Positions 60,750 through 64,000 of a DNA stretch of 64,000 nucleotides are shown here, piece after piece. Every line of letters starts with the position of its first letter. Position 1 is the first letter of the stretch. The stretch is from Flavobacterium zhairuonense. GTDB lineage: Bacteria > Bacteroidota > Bacteroidia > Flavobacteriales > Flavobacteriaceae. The stretch lies in NCBI RefSeq assembly GCF_004352915.1, contig NZ_SJSY01000068.1, forward strand, positions 154,663 through 218,662, in the 5' to 3' direction. A model generated the notes under the pieces. That model was not told the origin of the DNA. It made no database searches and saw only the letters and a list, made by a program, of their open reading frames with translations. Both the position numbers and the translations under genes were made by a program.

Positions 60750-61391
60750 TAACCGCAAAGATCGCAAAGCTTTATGTATAAAGCTTTGCGATCTTTGCGT
60801 TTGTACAACGAGCTCTAAAAAAAACCTTGCGCTCTTTGCGGTTAAATATGTTCAAAGTAAAGCAACCTGAAACCTGAAACAAAATAAACATAAAAAGAAT
60901 GCCGACATCTCAAAGACGCCGGCATTATTTAACTAACCAAAACCAAAATAATAAATAACCAGTTTATTACAATACAAAGATCCGACATATATCAATGTTA
61001 TGCTGTTAAGGTCTTGTTATTACTTTGTTGGAAATAAGTTAATGTTCAAAAGATTGTATTTTTTAACCGCAACGAACGCTAAGAATTACGCAAAGTTTTT
61101 TAGATAAAGCTTTGCGAACTTTGCGCTTTATATAAGAGTTCATAAAAAAAACCTTGCGGTCTTTGCGGTTAAATTGTATTCAAAGTAAAGTAACTTGAAA
61201 CAAATAAAACATGAAACTTGAAACCAAACTTTCACAAAAAAAGAATGCCGGCATCTCGAAGACGCCGGCATCATTTAACTAACCAAAACCAAAATAATAA
61301 ATAACCAGTTTATTACATTACAAATGTCCGACATATATGAATCTTTTGCTGTTAAGGTTTTGTTATTACTTTGTTGACCATAAGTTAAGAT
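60750..61391. repeat. Tandem ~0.3 kb duplication upstream of katG
   Basis: Copy A (60750-61044) and copy B (61064-61391) have the same order of parts: an AACCGCAAAG-type inverted repeat, a spacer, a GC-rich hairpin (ATGCCGGC...GCCGGCAT), then AACTAACCAAAACCAAAATA and AACCAGTTTATTACA, TCCGACATATAT and TTGTTATTACTTTGTTG. The part from the hairpin onward is the best conserved between copies. Confidence 0.8.
61244..61272 (-). terminator. GC-rich hairpin of copy B, terminator-like on the minus strand
   Basis: TGCCGGC and GCCGGCA pair perfectly. On the minus strand the hairpin is followed by a T-run (plus-strand As 61236-61242). The same structure in copy A lies at 60899-60926, with one mismatch. 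Either an end signal of a minus-strand small transcript or part of a mobile repeat. Confidence 0.5.
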
Positions 61392-61495
61392 TTGTAAAAT
61401 CGTCTTTTTGAGCTTTCTGCAGCGTTAAATAATTTTTGGTTATTAAAATATAATAACAATCAATTTTGTTTATCAATATGCTAAAGATAAGTTTG

Positions 61496-61503
61496 TATAT
61501 TTG
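61496..61503 (+). promoter_or_regulatory. -7 box of katG
   Basis: TATATTTG matches TAnnTTTG; the nearest TTTG upstream at a fitting distance is 27 bp away (61465-61468). Leader of about 84 nt. Confidence 0.5.
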
Positions 61504-61581
61504 GTAAAGAGTTAAATATCAATGAAATGAAATTTAAATAAAAATTGGCATTTGACCAAAAAATAGATAACAGCAACATAA

Positions 61582-63801
<2,220 letters not shown>

Positions 63802-63867
63802 GAATCTAAGATACTAAGGAGCTAAGCTCTTTAGGAAAGGGTCTAAAACAAGACCTGCTTCCAAATG

Positions 63868-63901
63868 AAAACCCGATAAATTTCTAAAATCTGTCGGGTT
63901 G
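63868..63901 (+). terminator. katG terminator
   Basis: AAACCCGA...TCGGGTT stem with T-rich 3' flank; resembles the valS terminator. Confidence 0.75.
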
Positions 63902-63943
63902 TTTATTTTATGAAATGCAAATTTAATTTTATCGTTGTCTAAA

Positions 63944-63988
63944 CTGGACTGAAGTCCAGCTCTACAATATGATTCGTTCCTTCGGAAC
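63944..63988. repeat. Two small palindromes at the window's right edge
   Basis: CTGGACTGAAGTCCAG (63944-63959) and GTTCCTTCGGAAC (63976-63988), tight hairpins of the same style as the palindromes at 54745-54915. Confidence 0.6.
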
Positions 63989-64000
63989 TTTTGAAAGAGC

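Overview
The window is AT-rich chromosomal DNA from a member of the Flavobacteriia, most likely Flavobacterium or a close relative. The support is a gliding/type IX secretion-linked surface gene trio (CHU_C-domain adhesin, PorP/SprF, PD40-OmpA), Bacteroidetes-only families (DUF1573, DUF5723, DKNYY, YwqK/MORN lipoproteins), TonB-dependent receptors, and promoters of the TTTG-N19-21-TAnnTTTG type. Most of it is ordinary chromosome. No rRNA, tRNA or CRISPR array was recognised.

Layout. 1-6001 (minus strand): cysS-yidD-lgt, a frameshifted four-helix-bundle gene, folE, a secreted lysozyme-like protein and a class I aminotransferase. 6125-13975 (plus): a secreted aspartyl protease with a PDZ domain, the adhesin/PorP/OmpA trio and a lipoprotein. 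14101-19425: a DUF1573 protein, valS, a minimal protein-kinase-like gene and an amino acid permease. 19618-26571 (minus): an iron/siderophore block of two TonB receptors, a PepSY membrane protein and a DUF4198-like protein, which share a TTATTTA-N3-TAAATAA box. 26799-38478: an MFS transporter, small envelope proteins, topB, a YwqK-type repeat lipoprotein, a two-oxidoreductase plus AraC operon, an SRPBCC protein and a DKNYY lipoprotein. 39413-42735: a Gre-like factor with an unusually structured leader, YqaE, a lipocalin-like lipoprotein, a frameshifted DUF3592 gene and an integral membrane protein.

42993-48404 is the accessory region: two head-to-tail IS3-family transposases, the upstream one with all three catalytic acidic residues replaced, and then a four-gene minus-strand operon. 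That operon encodes a small protein, a DUF6932-like pol-beta nucleotidyltransferase, an uncharacterised partner coupled to it by an ATGA overlap, and a helical protein bracketed by direct repeats. It is the best candidate here for an undescribed system (defence or toxin-antitoxin type), but its function is inference.

48716-64000: prfA, a DUF5723 barrel protein, an envelope/general-stress block (holin-like, YtxH, Lmo0937, porin, DUF4142-like lipoprotein, CHASE3-PAS histidine kinase, single-domain response regulator, AraC regulator, CsbD, Dps), pyrF, a metal-receptor protein and katG. Upstream of katG lies a tandem duplication of about 0.3 kb that looks like two copies of a small-RNA-like or terminator-like unit. 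Intergenic spaces carry several distinct dispersed repeat families; one of about 90 bp occurs three times in the same orientation.
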